Both the position numbers and the translations under genes were made by a program. From the NCBI RefSeq assembly GCF_000383615.1, contig NZ_KB911582.1, positions 590,425 through 654,424 on the forward strand: a stretch of DNA of 64,000 nt. The letters run 5' to 3'. Source of the DNA: Streptomyces canus 299MFChir4.1 (GTDB lineage Bacteria > Actinomycetota > Actinomycetes > Streptomycetales > Streptomycetaceae). The notes beneath the pieces are model-generated. The model did no database searches. It had not been told where the DNA came from and saw only the letters and a program-made list of their open reading frames with translations. Positions within the stretch are counted from its first letter, which is position 1. Each line of letters starts with the position of its first letter. Positions 41,526 through 50,117 of this stretch are shown here, in pieces.

Positions 41526-42359
41526 ATGTGCCGCTGGATCGCCTACTCAGGTACGCCCGTCCTTCTCAGCCACGTCCTGTTCGAGCCTCGCCACAACCTG
41601 ATCGACCAGAGCCTGCACTCCCGCATGGGGGTGGAGACCACCAACGGCGACGGCTTCGGCGTCGGCTGGTACGCACAGGAGCTCACCACACCGGCGGTGC
41701 TACGGGACGTGGGCCCCGCCTGGAACAACCGGAACCTTCAGGAAGTCGCTCACCACGTCCGCTCCGGTCTGTTCTTCGCCCACATCAGGGCGACGACCGG
41801 AACAGCCGTCCAGCAGACCAACTGCCACCCCTTCCGCAGGGACCGCTGGCTGTGGATGCACAACGGCATGATCAACGAGTTCCATCGGCTCAGACGCGAC
41901 CTGGCCCTGGCCGTCGACCCGGCCCTCTACCCCGAGATGGAGGGCTCCACCGACTCCGAGCTGATGTTCTACCTGTCCCTGACCTTCGGCCTCACCGAGG
42001 ACCCGCCGGGTGCCGTGGCCCGCATGGCCGGCCTGGTGGAGGAGACGGCACGCAGACACGGCGTCCCCCACCCCCTCCAGATGACCGTCGCCCTCGCCGA
42101 CGGCGACCGCCTGTGGGCCTTCCGCTACTCCAGCGAGGGCGCGTCGCGGTCCCTCTTCTACAGCACCCGGGTGGACTCCCTGCGCGCCCTCCACCCGGAC
42201 GCCGCCTTCCTCCGAGACGCCGGGGAAGAGACCCGCCTGGTCGTCTCCGAGCCCTTGGGCGACCTGCCCGGCGCCTGGAACGAAGTACCCGAGAGCAGCT
42301 ACGGCATCGTCCAGCCGGGCGAGGACGTGCTCCACCCGTTCCAGCCCCAACTCCCCTAG
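41526..42359 (+). CDS. class II glutamine amidotransferase (EgtC/YafJ-like)
   Basis: The start at 41526 is fixed by biochemistry: the nucleophile must be Cys2 (MCRWIAYSG), so the GTG at 41514 is rejected. It encodes 277 residues with an Ntn-hydrolase fold: NGDGFGVGWYA, FFAHIRATTGT, NCHPFRRDRWLWMHNGMI and STDSELMFY. It would release ammonia from glutamine or cleave a gamma-glutamyl bond. EgtC acts in ergothioneine synthesis, but no other egt gene is near, so this is probably the related stand-alone YafJ-type enzyme. Substrate unknown. GAGGAAGG lies upstream. Confidence 0.85.
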   Translation: MCRWIAYSGTPVLLSHVLFEPRHNLIDQSLHSRMGVETTNGDGFGVGWYAQELTTPAVLRDVGPAWNNRNLQEVAHHVRSGLFFAHIRATTGTAVQQTNCHPFRRDRWLWMHNGMINEFHRLRRDLALAVDPALYPEMEGSTDSELMFYLSLTFGLTEDPPGAVARMAGLVEETARRHGVPHPLQMTVALADGDRLWAFRYSSEGASRSLFYSTRVDSLRALHPDAAFLRDAGEETRLVVSEPLGDLPGAWNEVPESSYGIVQPGEDVLHPFQPQLP

Positions 42360-42807
42360 CCGTAGCATCGGGGCGCCGCCGCTACCCCGTGGGCATCCTG
42401 GGCACTGGTGGTCCCAGGACAGCCGACGAGAGGGGCCCGGTCACGCGGGTCGCCCCGAAGCGATCGCCACCGTGAACTCCACCCCTGGAGCCTGTCCGAG
42501 GCACTGAGCACGCCGCGGGCATCGGTGTGCTCGTGTGCTGACTCGGCTGTAGGAAATCAGCTGATCGATCGCAAAAAGGTCGTTTCGTGCCGAAGGTCGA
42601 TGGGGACCCGCACCAAACGCCGTCGGAGCGCTGAAGGTCGGCCTGGCGGGCCGACGGCCCGAACCACTGTTCCGCCTGATCCGGGTGAACGGCCCGCAGA
42701 GACGTGCCGGAGCCACGCCCCCGTCCCAGCACTTCCGAGAGTCAGGCTCTTTGTGCGTCCCATCACCGCCGTGCAGCCGTCATGCCGCGGCACCGAGGGA
42801 AGTCATC
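42360..42807. other. 448-base gap with no supported gene
   Basis: Open frames here are short and lack binding sites and family features. The stretch around 42540-42580 is less GC-rich than its surroundings and may carry the promoter of the dehydrogenase. No hairpin strong enough to call was found. Confidence 0.4.
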
Positions 42808-43983
42808 ATGAAAGCAGCGGTATATGAAGGTCCGCGAACGGTCACAGTGAAGGACGTACCGGACGCGAAGATCGAGCATCCCTGCGACATCATCGTAAAG
42901 ATCACCACCACCAACATCTGCGGTTCGGACCTGCACATGTACGAGGGCCGCACTTCGTTCGAGTCCGGCCGTACCTTGGGACACGAGAACATGGGCCAGG
43001 TCGTCGAGGTCGGCTCGGCCGTCCGTAAGGTTCAGGTCGGTGAGTACGTCGTCCTGCCCTTCAACATCGCCTGCGGCTTCTGCAAGCAGTGCGAGCGAGG
43101 TCTGACCAACTACTGCCTGACCATGCAGCCGGAACCGGCGCTCGCCGGAGCCGCCTACGGATTCGCCGACATGGGCCCCTACCAGGGCGGCCAGGCAGAA
43201 CTGCTGCGCGTGCCCTACGGCGACTTCAACGCGCTGCGCCTGGGCGAGGACGCCGCCGAGCGGCAGACCGACTACGTGATGCTTGCCGACATCTTCCCCA
43301 CCGGCTATCACGCCACCGAGATGGCCAACGTCAAACCGGGCGACCAGACGATCGTCTTCGGGGCCGGTCCCGTTGGGCTGATGGCGACCTACTCCGCCCT
43401 CCTCAAGGGCGCCGGCCGCGTCTGGGTGGCCGACCACCAGCCCGACCGACTGCGCAAGGCGGAGGAGATCGGGGCCATCCCCATCAACACCGCCGAGCAG
43501 AACCCGGCGGAGGTCGTCAAGGAGGCGACCCTCGGTCTGGGCGCCGACAACGGCTGTGAATGCGTCGGCTACCAGGCACACGACCCCGAGGGCCACGAGG
43601 ACGCCAGCCTCACCCTCAACGGCCTCATCGACTCGGTCAGGTTCACGGGCGACATCGGCGTGGTGGGCGTGTTCCTGCCGCAGGACCCCGGCGGCAAGGA
43701 GGCCCAGGGGGAGCTGGAGGCCCAGGGCAAGGTCCCGATCGACTTCGGACTGATGTGGTTCAAGGGCCAGCGCATGGGCACCGGGCAGGCGCCCGTGAAG
43801 AGGTACAACCGGGCACTGCGGGACCTGATCGCCGGAGGGAAGGCGAAGCCGAGCTTCGTCGTCTCCCACGAGCTCGGTCTGGACGAGGCCCCCACCGCCT
43901 ACGAGCACTTCGACGCCCGCGACGAGGGCTGGACCAAGGTGGTCCTGCATCCCAACGGACGGGGCAACGGCCACAAGAAGTAA
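42808..43983 (+). CDS. zinc-dependent alcohol dehydrogenase (formaldehyde-dehydrogenase-like)
   Basis: ATG at 42808 with GAGGGA upstream gives 391 residues. Catalytic zinc ligands are C38 (NICGSDLH) and H59-E60 (GHEN); structural zinc cysteines are C89, C92, C95 and C103 (CGFCKQC...C). The cofactor fold shows VFGAGPVGLMATYSALL and an acidic end (VADHQPDRL) that suggests NAD. The long insert and the PDPxGHEDAS-type region are typical of glutathione-independent formaldehyde dehydrogenases. It oxidises a small alcohol or aldehyde; which one is uncertain. A strong terminator follows. Confidence 0.9.
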   Translation: MKAAVYEGPRTVTVKDVPDAKIEHPCDIIVKITTTNICGSDLHMYEGRTSFESGRTLGHENMGQVVEVGSAVRKVQVGEYVVLPFNIACGFCKQCERGLTNYCLTMQPEPALAGAAYGFADMGPYQGGQAELLRVPYGDFNALRLGEDAAERQTDYVMLADIFPTGYHATEMANVKPGDQTIVFGAGPVGLMATYSALLKGAGRVWVADHQPDRLRKAEEIGAIPINTAEQNPAEVVKEATLGLGADNGCECVGYQAHDPEGHEDASLTLNGLIDSVRFTGDIGVVGVFLPQDPGGKEAQGELEAQGKVPIDFGLMWFKGQRMGTGQAPVKRYNRALRDLIAGGKAKPSFVVSHELGLDEAPTAYEHFDARDEGWTKVVLHPNGRGNGHKK

Positions 43984-44040
43984 GGCGACCGGAGACGTCG
44001 GCGGGTCCGCTCCCCCGGACCGGGCCGACCGACCGGTCAC

Positions 44041-44070
44041 GTCCACCCCCGGCTTCGGTCGGGGGTGGAC
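44041..44070 (+). terminator. terminator of the alcohol dehydrogenase gene
   Basis: gtccaccccc (44041-44050) and gggggtggac (44061-44070) pair perfectly with a 10-base loop, 57 bases after the stop. Confidence 0.8.
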
Positions 44071-44287
44071 GGGCCGTCGGTCACCTGACCTCCCGTCACA
44101 CCTGGGCGGCGGCGATCGCCCGAGTCCCGGCCGGGTCGGACGAACAGCTGACCCGTCGCCCAGCCTGCGCGTGCCCACGGACAGACCGGAGCCGCCCCGG
44201 CGTCGACCGCCGTACGCCAGTCACCCTTTCACCCTTTCACCCGAGCAATCCGCCTTCCCTTTCTCTGACCCCAGGTGGGGAGCGCCC

Positions 44288-44442
44288 ATGACGACGACAC
44301 CCGTTCCGCCTCCCGCCTCCGCCTTCAGGCACGACCGGCTCGTACGTGGCCTCGGCTGGGCCAGTGCACTCCGCAGGGCAAGATCGATCCCGCCCGGGTC
44401 ATCACCCACCAGCTGCCCCTGACCGAGGCACCGACGCCATGA
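44288..44442 (+). pseudogene. gene debris: N-terminal piece joined to the tail of a second zinc dehydrogenase
   Basis: An ATG at 44288 with GGGGAG five bases upstream reads MTTTPVPPPASAF then RHDRLVRGLGWASAL, which resembles the start of small membrane/SRPBCC-type proteins often found beside such dehydrogenases. At about 44371 the useful frame changes. Codons 44374-44442 read QGKIDPARVITHQLPLTEAPTP then stop, closely matching the end of a zinc alcohol dehydrogenase (GKIDPxxxITH...L). A deletion probably fused two neighbouring genes. The tail match is good; the identity of the front piece is tentative. The rest of 43984-44476 shows only the terminator. Confidence 0.55.
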
Positions 44443-44476
44443 GGGCCGCTCGGGTTCACAGACCAGGGAACCTGAC

Positions 44477-44794
44477 ATGGTGCGACCCCTTGCTCGGAAT
44501 GCGATGTTGCCCCCTCCAGTGAATGCTGGAGAAATGAACTTGCACCACCAGCCCGAGCACACGTTCCAGATCGACAACCGGCTCGTCACGATGGGTGCCG
44601 TACTCACCGCGGCCGGGGCCCTCCTGTCCGGCGCCGGCATGGCCGTTATGGCATTCGCCGCGGTCAAGGCGGGCAAGCGCATGATCCGCAACATGGACGT
44701 GCCTCCCTCCCAGCAGGCGGCCATGAAGTGGCAGAAGGCCAAGGAGGCCTCCCGAGCGGGCATGGATGCCTGGCACTCCGCGTCCGACGCGTGA
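44477..44794 (+). CDS. small membrane protein, hypothetical
   Basis: The frame gives 105 residues from ATG 44477; an ATG at 44534 (MNLHHQPEHTFQIDN) starts the part that looks like a real protein (86 residues), but its GGAG is only 2 bases away. One strong hydrophobic segment (MGAVLTAAGALLSGAGMAVMAFAAVKAG) spans the middle, followed by a basic and helical tail (KRMIRNMDVPPSQQAAMKWQKAK). This predicts a single-pass or hairpin membrane protein with a cytoplasmic tail. No family recognised. It follows the dehydrogenase debris and may belong to the same original operon. Confidence 0.62.
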   Translation: MVRPLARNAMLPPPVNAGEMNLHHQPEHTFQIDNRLVTMGAVLTAAGALLSGAGMAVMAFAAVKAGKRMIRNMDVPPSQQAAMKWQKAKEASRAGMDAWHSASDA

Positions 44795-44922
44795 GTATTT
44801 CGGGTGGCCTGGCCCGGCACCCGGATGAACCACAGGAGTCGTCGTCGCCCTGAGGCTGGTGCCGCGACGCCGTGAGTCCTGCTCAGAAGCAGGCGCTCAC
44901 GGGCCGCTGCGGTTGGTGGGGG

Positions 44923-45267
44923 CTACTCGTCGTCGGCGCTGAGTCCAAGCCCGAAGGCCTCGCCGATGGCGCGGGCCGCGGAAACCACCCGGGCGCTGCC
45001 CACCACGGGGGCGATCGCCACGAGCGTGCCCTGGATCCTCTCCAATGGCACGCCGATTTCCGCGGCGGTGCCGATGTTGAGGAGGTAGGAGGGCGCGGAC
45101 GCATCCATGGCCACCAGGGCCGCGATGCGTGCCAACAGATACGTCTCCTGGTCCAGTCCCGACCGCTCGAAGGTGTCGAGGGTCATCTGGACGAGCGTCT
45201 CGAACACAGGAGCGTCGGCTTCAGCGAGGGCGGCGACGCCCTCTGCCCCTGTCTTGACTTCCGCCAT
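44923..45267 (-). CDS. carboxymuconolactone-decarboxylase-like (AhpD-fold) protein
   Basis: ATG at 45265-45267 preceded by GGAAAGGAAAA gives 114 residues; the frame upstream to 45648 is not used. The all-helical product with ETYLLARIAALVAMDASAPSYLLNIG and GVPLERIQGTLVAIAPVVGSARVV fits the CMD fold. The usual CxxC redox pair of AhpD is absent: the corresponding region has APSYL. It therefore may not be a peroxidase partner. CMD-like proteins without cysteines are widespread in actinobacteria with unknown roles. It is isolated between weakly coding gaps. Confidence 0.8.
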   Translation of the reverse strand: MAEVKTGAEGVAALAEADAPVFETLVQMTLDTFERSGLDQETYLLARIAALVAMDASAPSYLLNIGTAAEIGVPLERIQGTLVAIAPVVGSARVVSAARAIGEAFGLGLSADDE

Positions 45268-45690
45268 GGTTCGTTTTCCTTTCCGGGCGGTGGTGCGATG
45301 CACCTTCAGGAGATCCCGGCACGGCGTCGTCGGCATCACCCGGGAAAGGTGATCGCCCGTTCGCGGCGAGGGGGGTACCGCCCGTCCAGGCGCGGACAGC
45401 CCGCTGCCGAACGCCCGGGTCAGGCCACTGCCCGCGGCGCATCTCCGAGGTGAACGGTCCTCGTCCGGAACGAATCCCCCGAGGCGGCTGATGCGCGGAC
45501 CGATCCAGTCCCAACACCAGCTTCGGGACGTGTCACCGTGATCCACAGGGCCGACCCTCCGCAACAGCGACGATGAACCCCCGAACGCGGCCGCCGGCGT
45601 GCAGCGCGAAGAGGGCGATGTCGAGCGCGCGGTCTCCAGGAAGGCCACCGCTCGTGGCCAGTTGAACCGGCGCAGGCACTGCCCACGCCC
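45268..45690. other. 423-base gap with no supported gene
   Basis: Open frames on the minus strand here are Arg/Ser-rich in the wrong codon position and lack binding sites. A short helix-like reading (ALDIALFALHAGGRVRGF) appears in one minus frame near 45580-45640 and stops soon after, perhaps debris. Nothing can be called. The promoter of the CMD-like gene should be at the left end. Confidence 0.4.
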
Positions 45691-46257
45691 TCAGTAGCTG
45701 GCAGTCCGGTCAAAGCTGGTGACGTTCAGCTTGATGCCCTTCACGCTCTTGAGCGTCGTGAAGAACTCACCCCGCGCCGTCTGGCCGGGTTGCACGTTGG
45801 TCTCGAACTCCGAACCGTCCCCCACGCGAGTGCCGTCGGCGTCGACCGCTTCCCAGTCCCAGGAGTAGTCGGACTTCGCGCTGCTGCTGTTCTTGATCGT
45901 CCAAACGAGCCAGATGTCGGTGATGCCGGCTTGCGAGCGGTCGTCGAGCCTGAAGCTGACGAGGTCGGCTCGTTCCCCCTCCGGCTCCTGTGTCCGCCCC
46001 TGCTGCTTCTTCGCGGTGGGACTCGTACTTGGCGCAGAGGTGGTGCCCTCGTCCTTGTCCCCCGACGCGATCACCAGCACCACGATGACAATGACGACCA
46101 CCGCGGCCAGAGCGCCTGCGCACCCCCAGAGACAGCCACGGCCCCGTCGCTTCTTCTGCGGCGGCCCAGGGGGTGAGGTCCACTGCCCGGGAGGGGGAGA
46201 GGCCTGACCCGGGCTTCCCCACCGAGAACTGCCCCCAGACGGCTCGCTCGCTGCCAT
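45691..46257 (-). CDS. membrane-anchored extracytoplasmic protein (hypothetical)
   Basis: The 188-residue protein has a Gly/Pro/Ser-rich cytoplasmic start, a basic patch (KKRRGRG), one membrane helix (about residues 45-65), a Ser/Thr/Lys-rich linker, and an outer beta domain of about 95 residues (LVSFRLDDRSQAGITDIWLVWTIKNSSS...). The outer part resembles small immunoglobulin-like domains (DUF4352/FxLYD type) with the pattern WTIKNSS...YSWDWEAVD and a GEFFTTLKSVKGIK end. No catalytic residues are visible. Such proteins are common in streptomycetes and may be sensors or wall-associated factors. Confidence 0.75.
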   Translation of the reverse strand: MAASEPSGGSSRWGSPGQASPPPGQWTSPPGPPQKKRRGRGCLWGCAGALAAVVVIVIVVLVIASGDKDEGTTSAPSTSPTAKKQQGRTQEPEGERADLVSFRLDDRSQAGITDIWLVWTIKNSSSAKSDYSWDWEAVDADGTRVGDGSEFETNVQPGQTARGEFFTTLKSVKGIKLNVTSFDRTASY

Positions 46258-46328
46258 GGCGCCTCCTCCGTAGCGGATATCGCCACGCTAGGAAGCCAAG
46301 CGACACGTCGCGAACCGAGAGCATCCAC

Positions 46329-46505
46329 TCAGGCGACACCTGCCGAGTACGGGACTCTCCTCGACTGGCACCCCCTCAGACCCACGCCACCTCGGAACGG
46401 ACAACCGCCGACCCTCTCCGCACCAAGTGCCCTCAAGACAGCAGCCGTCTCCTCCTCGCTGCCGTCCCCCAGGGCATCCACAATGCGCCGCAACGCCTCA
46501 CTCAC
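46329..46505 (-). CDS. 58-residue ORF after the radical SAM gene (doubtful)
   Basis: A GTG at 46503-46505, 1 base after the radical SAM stop, opens VSEALRRIVDALGDGSEEETAAVLRALGAERVGG and then a low-quality Gly/Arg-rich tail. The first 30 residues look like a real helical domain, the rest does not. It could be the start of a gene truncated by the rearrangements in this region, or chance. Coupling to the upstream gene is the only support. Confidence 0.3.
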   Translation of the reverse strand: MSEALRRIVDALGDGSEEETAAVLRALGAERVGGCPFRGGVGLRGCQSRRVPYSAGVA

Positions 46506-46506
46506 G

Positions 46507-48477
46507 TCAGTGCGTGTGACCACTCGAAGCCGGCGCCGGAGCAGCGTTCTTGACCGTCAGCGGAAGCAACTTCTTCCCGGTCGGGCCGATTTGGATGGCC
46601 GTGTCCATCTGCGGACACACCCCGCAGTCGAAGCAAGGCGTCCACCGGCAGTCCTCGACCTCCGTCTCGTCGAGGGCGTCCTGCCAGTCCTCCCAGAGCC
46701 AGTCCTTGTCGAGGCCGGAGTCGAGGTGGTCCCAGGGGAGGACTTCCTCGTACGTCTTCTCGCGGGTCGTGTACCAGTCGACGTCCACGCCGAAGGCGGG
46801 CAGCGTCTTGTCGGCGCAGGCCATCCAGCGGTCGTAGGAGAAGTGCTCGCGCCAGCCGTCGAAGCGGCCGCCGTCCTCGTAGACGGCGCGGATCACGGCG
46901 CCGATACGGCGGTCGCCGCGGGACAGCAGGCCTTCCACGATGCCCGGCTTGCCGTCGTGGTAGCGGAAGCCGATCGAGCGGCCGTACTTCTTGTCGCCGC
47001 GGATCTTGTCGCGGAGCTTGGCCAGGCGGGCGTCCGTCTCCTCGGCCGAGAGCTGCGGGGCCCACTGGAAGGGGGTGTGGGGCTTGGGGACGAAGCCGCC
47101 GATCGAGACCGTGCAGCGGATGTCGTTCTGGCCGGAGACCTTGCGGCCCTCGGCGATCACCTTGGTCGCCATGTCGGCGATCTGGAGGACGTCTTCGTCG
47201 GTCTCCGTGGGCAGGCCGCACATGAAGTACAGCTTCACCTGGCGCCAGCCGTTGCCGTACGCCGTGGAGACGGTCCTGATCAGGTCCTCTTCCGAGACCA
47301 TCTTGTTGATGACCTTGCGCATGCGCTCCGAGCCGCCCTCGGGGGCGAAGGTCAGGCCGGAGCGGCGGCCGTTGCGGGTCAGTTCGTTCGCCAGGTCGAC
47401 GTTGAAGGCGTCCACGCGGGTGGAGGGGAGGGACAGGCCGATCTTGTCCTCCTCGTACCGGTCCGCCAGGCCCTTCGCGATGTCGCCGATCTCCGTGTGG
47501 TCCGCCGAGGACAGGGAGAGAAGGCCCACCTCCTCGAAGCCCGTCGCCTTCAGGCCCTTCTCGACCATGTCGCCGATGCCCGTGATGGAGCGCTCGCGGA
47601 CCGGGCGGGTGATCATGCCCGCCTGGCAGAAGCGGCAGCCGCGGGTGCAGCCGCGGAAGATCTCCACGGACATGCGTTCGTGGACCGTCTCGGCGAGCGG
47701 GACCAGGGGCTGCTTGGGGTACGGCCACTCGTCCAGGTCCATGACGGTGTGCTTGGACACGCGCCACGGGACGCCCGACTTGTTGGGTACGACACGGGCG
47801 ATACGGCCGTCCGGGAGGTACTCGACGTCGTAGAACGCCGGGATGTACACCGAGCCGGTCTTCGCGAGGCGGAAGAGGACCTCCTCGCGGCCGCCGGGCC
47901 GGCCCTCCGCCTTCCACTCGCGGATGATCTTCGTCATGTCGAGCACGGCCTGCTCGCCGTCGCCGATGATCGCCGCGTCGATGAAGTCCGCGATCGGCTC
48001 GGGGTTGAAGGCCGCGTGGCCGCCGGCCAGGACGATCGGGTCGTCGAGCGTACGGTCCTTGGACTCCAGCGGGATGCCCGCCAGGTCCAGCGCCGTCAGC
48101 ATGTTGGTGTAGCCCAGCTCCGTGGAGAAGGACAGGCCGAACACGTCGAAGGCGCCCACCGGCCGGTGGCTGTCCACCGTGAACTGCGGGACCCGGTGCT
48201 CCCGCATCAGCGCCTCCAGGTCCGGCCACACGCTGTACGTGCGCTCGGCGAGGACGCCCTCCTGCTCGTTCAGGACCTCGTAGAGGATCATGACGCCCTG
48301 GTTGGGCAGTCCCACCTCGTACGCGTCCGGGTACATCAGTGCCCAGCGGACGTCGCAGGACTCCCACGGCTTGACGGTCGAGTTGAGCTCACCGCCGACG
48401 TACTGGATCGGCTTCTGCACATGCGGGAGCAGAGCTTCGAGCTGCGGGAACACCGACGCGGCGGTTTCGGCTGACAT
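46507..48477 (-). CDS. B12-binding-domain radical SAM protein (TIGR03960-like)
   Basis: ATG at 48475-48477 with GGAAG upstream gives 656 residues (an ATG at 48510 is an alternative). The N-terminal half resembles a cobalamin-binding domain (WALMYPDAYEVGLPNQGVMILYEVLNEQ, GLSFSTELGYTN). The radical SAM cluster motif is EIFRGCTRGCRFCQAG (CxxxCxxC). The C-terminus has CFDCGVC. Its partner is normally the DUF2344 protein, found here 8.4 kb downstream next to rne. The substrate is unknown; an RNA or ribosomal modification is often suggested from the rne link. Confidence 0.92.
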   Translation of the reverse strand: MSAETAASVFPQLEALLPHVQKPIQYVGGELNSTVKPWESCDVRWALMYPDAYEVGLPNQGVMILYEVLNEQEGVLAERTYSVWPDLEALMREHRVPQFTVDSHRPVGAFDVFGLSFSTELGYTNMLTALDLAGIPLESKDRTLDDPIVLAGGHAAFNPEPIADFIDAAIIGDGEQAVLDMTKIIREWKAEGRPGGREEVLFRLAKTGSVYIPAFYDVEYLPDGRIARVVPNKSGVPWRVSKHTVMDLDEWPYPKQPLVPLAETVHERMSVEIFRGCTRGCRFCQAGMITRPVRERSITGIGDMVEKGLKATGFEEVGLLSLSSADHTEIGDIAKGLADRYEEDKIGLSLPSTRVDAFNVDLANELTRNGRRSGLTFAPEGGSERMRKVINKMVSEEDLIRTVSTAYGNGWRQVKLYFMCGLPTETDEDVLQIADMATKVIAEGRKVSGQNDIRCTVSIGGFVPKPHTPFQWAPQLSAEETDARLAKLRDKIRGDKKYGRSIGFRYHDGKPGIVEGLLSRGDRRIGAVIRAVYEDGGRFDGWREHFSYDRWMACADKTLPAFGVDVDWYTTREKTYEEVLPWDHLDSGLDKDWLWEDWQDALDETEVEDCRWTPCFDCGVCPQMDTAIQIGPTGKKLLPLTVKNAAPAPASSGHTH

Positions 48478-48553
48478 CTCGCACTTCCATGGACGGACAG
48501 GGGTGACCATCTAGCCTAACGCGGCCGCGGCCACCCCCCGTACGCCCGGAAGG

Positions 48554-50053
48554 TCAGAGGGCGTCCGCCTCGCTCTTGATCCCGTCCCAGAAGCCGGGCA
48601 GCTCCGCCTCCACCGCCGCCGCCCGCTGCTCCTCGCGCCCGTACAGCAGCCCGTATGTGAAGGCGCTCTCCCCCGCCGCGTGGGCGACCGCGGACAGCTC
48701 GCGCAGGGTCTGCCGGGCCATCACGCTGTCCTGGTGCTCCCCCAGCAGGTTCTGGAGCGCCTTCATGGACTTGACGACGGTCTTGGCCGGATCGCCGAGG
48801 ACCGGGCGGGCCGCCTCGGCGACGTAGCGGGTGCGCTTGGTCTTCTTGCGGGCCTCGTGGATCGCCACGTCCCGGTCGGTGCCGGGCTCCAGCTCCAGGG
48901 CGTACCCGACGAGCCCGGAGACCTTGCGGAAGTCCTTCCGCACGGCCTTGGCGATCACCTTGTGGGGTTTCTTCCCGGCCGCCTTCAGCAGCGGCGGGTC
49001 GGCGATCAGCGTGTCCAGGGCGTCGAGCAGGGCGAGATGGCGGCGGGAGTCCAGCACCCCGATCAGGCGCGCGCTCGCCCCGCCCGGGCTGTCCCCCGAC
49101 CAGGTGTTCAGGCGTTCGGCCACGGGCCCCGAGACCAACGTCGCGGGCACCTCGTCGAGGGCGGCCGACAGGCGCTCGCTGAGCACTTCGCGGTCCCGGT
49201 CCACGCCCAGCTCGCCGGCCAGCCACTTCAGTTCGTCGCCGATCGGGTCGGTGACGGCCCGGTCGAGGACCTTGCCGTACGACTTGAGGGTGCCGCGCAG
49301 TCGGCGGGTGGCGACGCGCATGCTGTGCACGGAGTCCTCGGCGTCCTGGCGGACGGCCGGGTCGAGTTCGACGATCGCGTCCCGCTGGGTGCGGACGTAG
49401 GCGAGGACGTGGTCGCCGGCGGTCACCGGGTCACCGGTGACCGGGAGCTTCTTCTTGGGCGCGGTCTCCGCGAGGGCCCGGGCCAGCTTCGAGGAGGACC
49501 CGGACGGCCGTACGCCCGATTTGCGCAGCCGCTTCTCCACCTTGTCGAGGAAGGCCGGTTCGCCGCCGTCGGCGAGCTCCACCTCGATCTCGGTCCACTG
49601 TGCGTCGCCGACGCCGCCGCTGAGCCGCTCGGCGTGCACGGCGTCCACGCTGACCTCGGCGAGGAGCCGGCCGTCGGCGTCGAGGAGGTGGCGCACGTCG
49701 CGGTCCGAACGCAGCCGGACCACGGGCAGCAGCTCGACGCCCCTGACGCGGGAGCGGACCAGTGCGGCCAGTTCGTCGGGGAGGGTGTCGGAGAGGGGTG
49801 CCCGGATCTCGTCGCGCACCCCCTCGGAGACGGGGAGCTTCAGGTGCCAGCCCGCGTCCGAGCCACCCGTGCGGCGGCGCAGGGTGACCGAGGACGCCAT
49901 GAGGCGTTCGTCGGCCGTGTCGTAGTAGGTGGCGTCCAGGTGTGCGACACCCTTGTCCACGACGGCCTCGACCCCGGCGACTCCGGTCAGATCGGGCAGG
50001 CCGCTGTCGTCGGACTCATACTTGCGTTCGATCTCCCGCTTGATGTCCGCCAT
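48554..50053 (-). CDS. CYTH and CHAD domain protein
   Basis: The 499-residue protein joins a CYTH domain (about 1-200) and a CHAD domain (about 215-495). CYTH shows REIERKYE (ExExK) and alternating acidic/basic strand residues such as TLRRRT and WTEIEVELADG, which bind triphosphates with metal ions. CHAD is a helical bundle rich in conserved histidines and arginines (VHSMRVATRRLRGTLK, HEARKKTKRTRYVAEA) that binds polyphosphate. The combination suggests an inorganic triphosphatase working on polyphosphate. It sits between the radical SAM gene and rodA on the same strand. Confidence 0.92.
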   Translation of the reverse strand: MADIKREIERKYESDDSGLPDLTGVAGVEAVVDKGVAHLDATYYDTADERLMASSVTLRRRTGGSDAGWHLKLPVSEGVRDEIRAPLSDTLPDELAALVRSRVRGVELLPVVRLRSDRDVRHLLDADGRLLAEVSVDAVHAERLSGGVGDAQWTEIEVELADGGEPAFLDKVEKRLRKSGVRPSGSSSKLARALAETAPKKKLPVTGDPVTAGDHVLAYVRTQRDAIVELDPAVRQDAEDSVHSMRVATRRLRGTLKSYGKVLDRAVTDPIGDELKWLAGELGVDRDREVLSERLSAALDEVPATLVSGPVAERLNTWSGDSPGGASARLIGVLDSRRHLALLDALDTLIADPPLLKAAGKKPHKVIAKAVRKDFRKVSGLVGYALELEPGTDRDVAIHEARKKTKRTRYVAEAARPVLGDPAKTVVKSMKALQNLLGEHQDSVMARQTLRELSAVAHAAGESAFTYGLLYGREEQRAAAVEAELPGFWDGIKSEADAL

Positions 50054-50117
50054 GATTCAAATCTAGTGCTCGGCCCCCGGTTCCGGCAGGGGCCGCGGCC
50101 ACCCGGACCACCCCCGC

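Noticed and set aside
41526..42359. Ergothioneine biosynthesis cluster
   Set aside because: Only an EgtC-like amidotransferase is present; egtA, egtB, egtD and egtE are absent nearby.
38102..46505. Integrated mobile element or prophage
   Set aside because: No integrase, transposase, att repeats, phage or plasmid genes were found, in spite of decaying genes and looser spacing.
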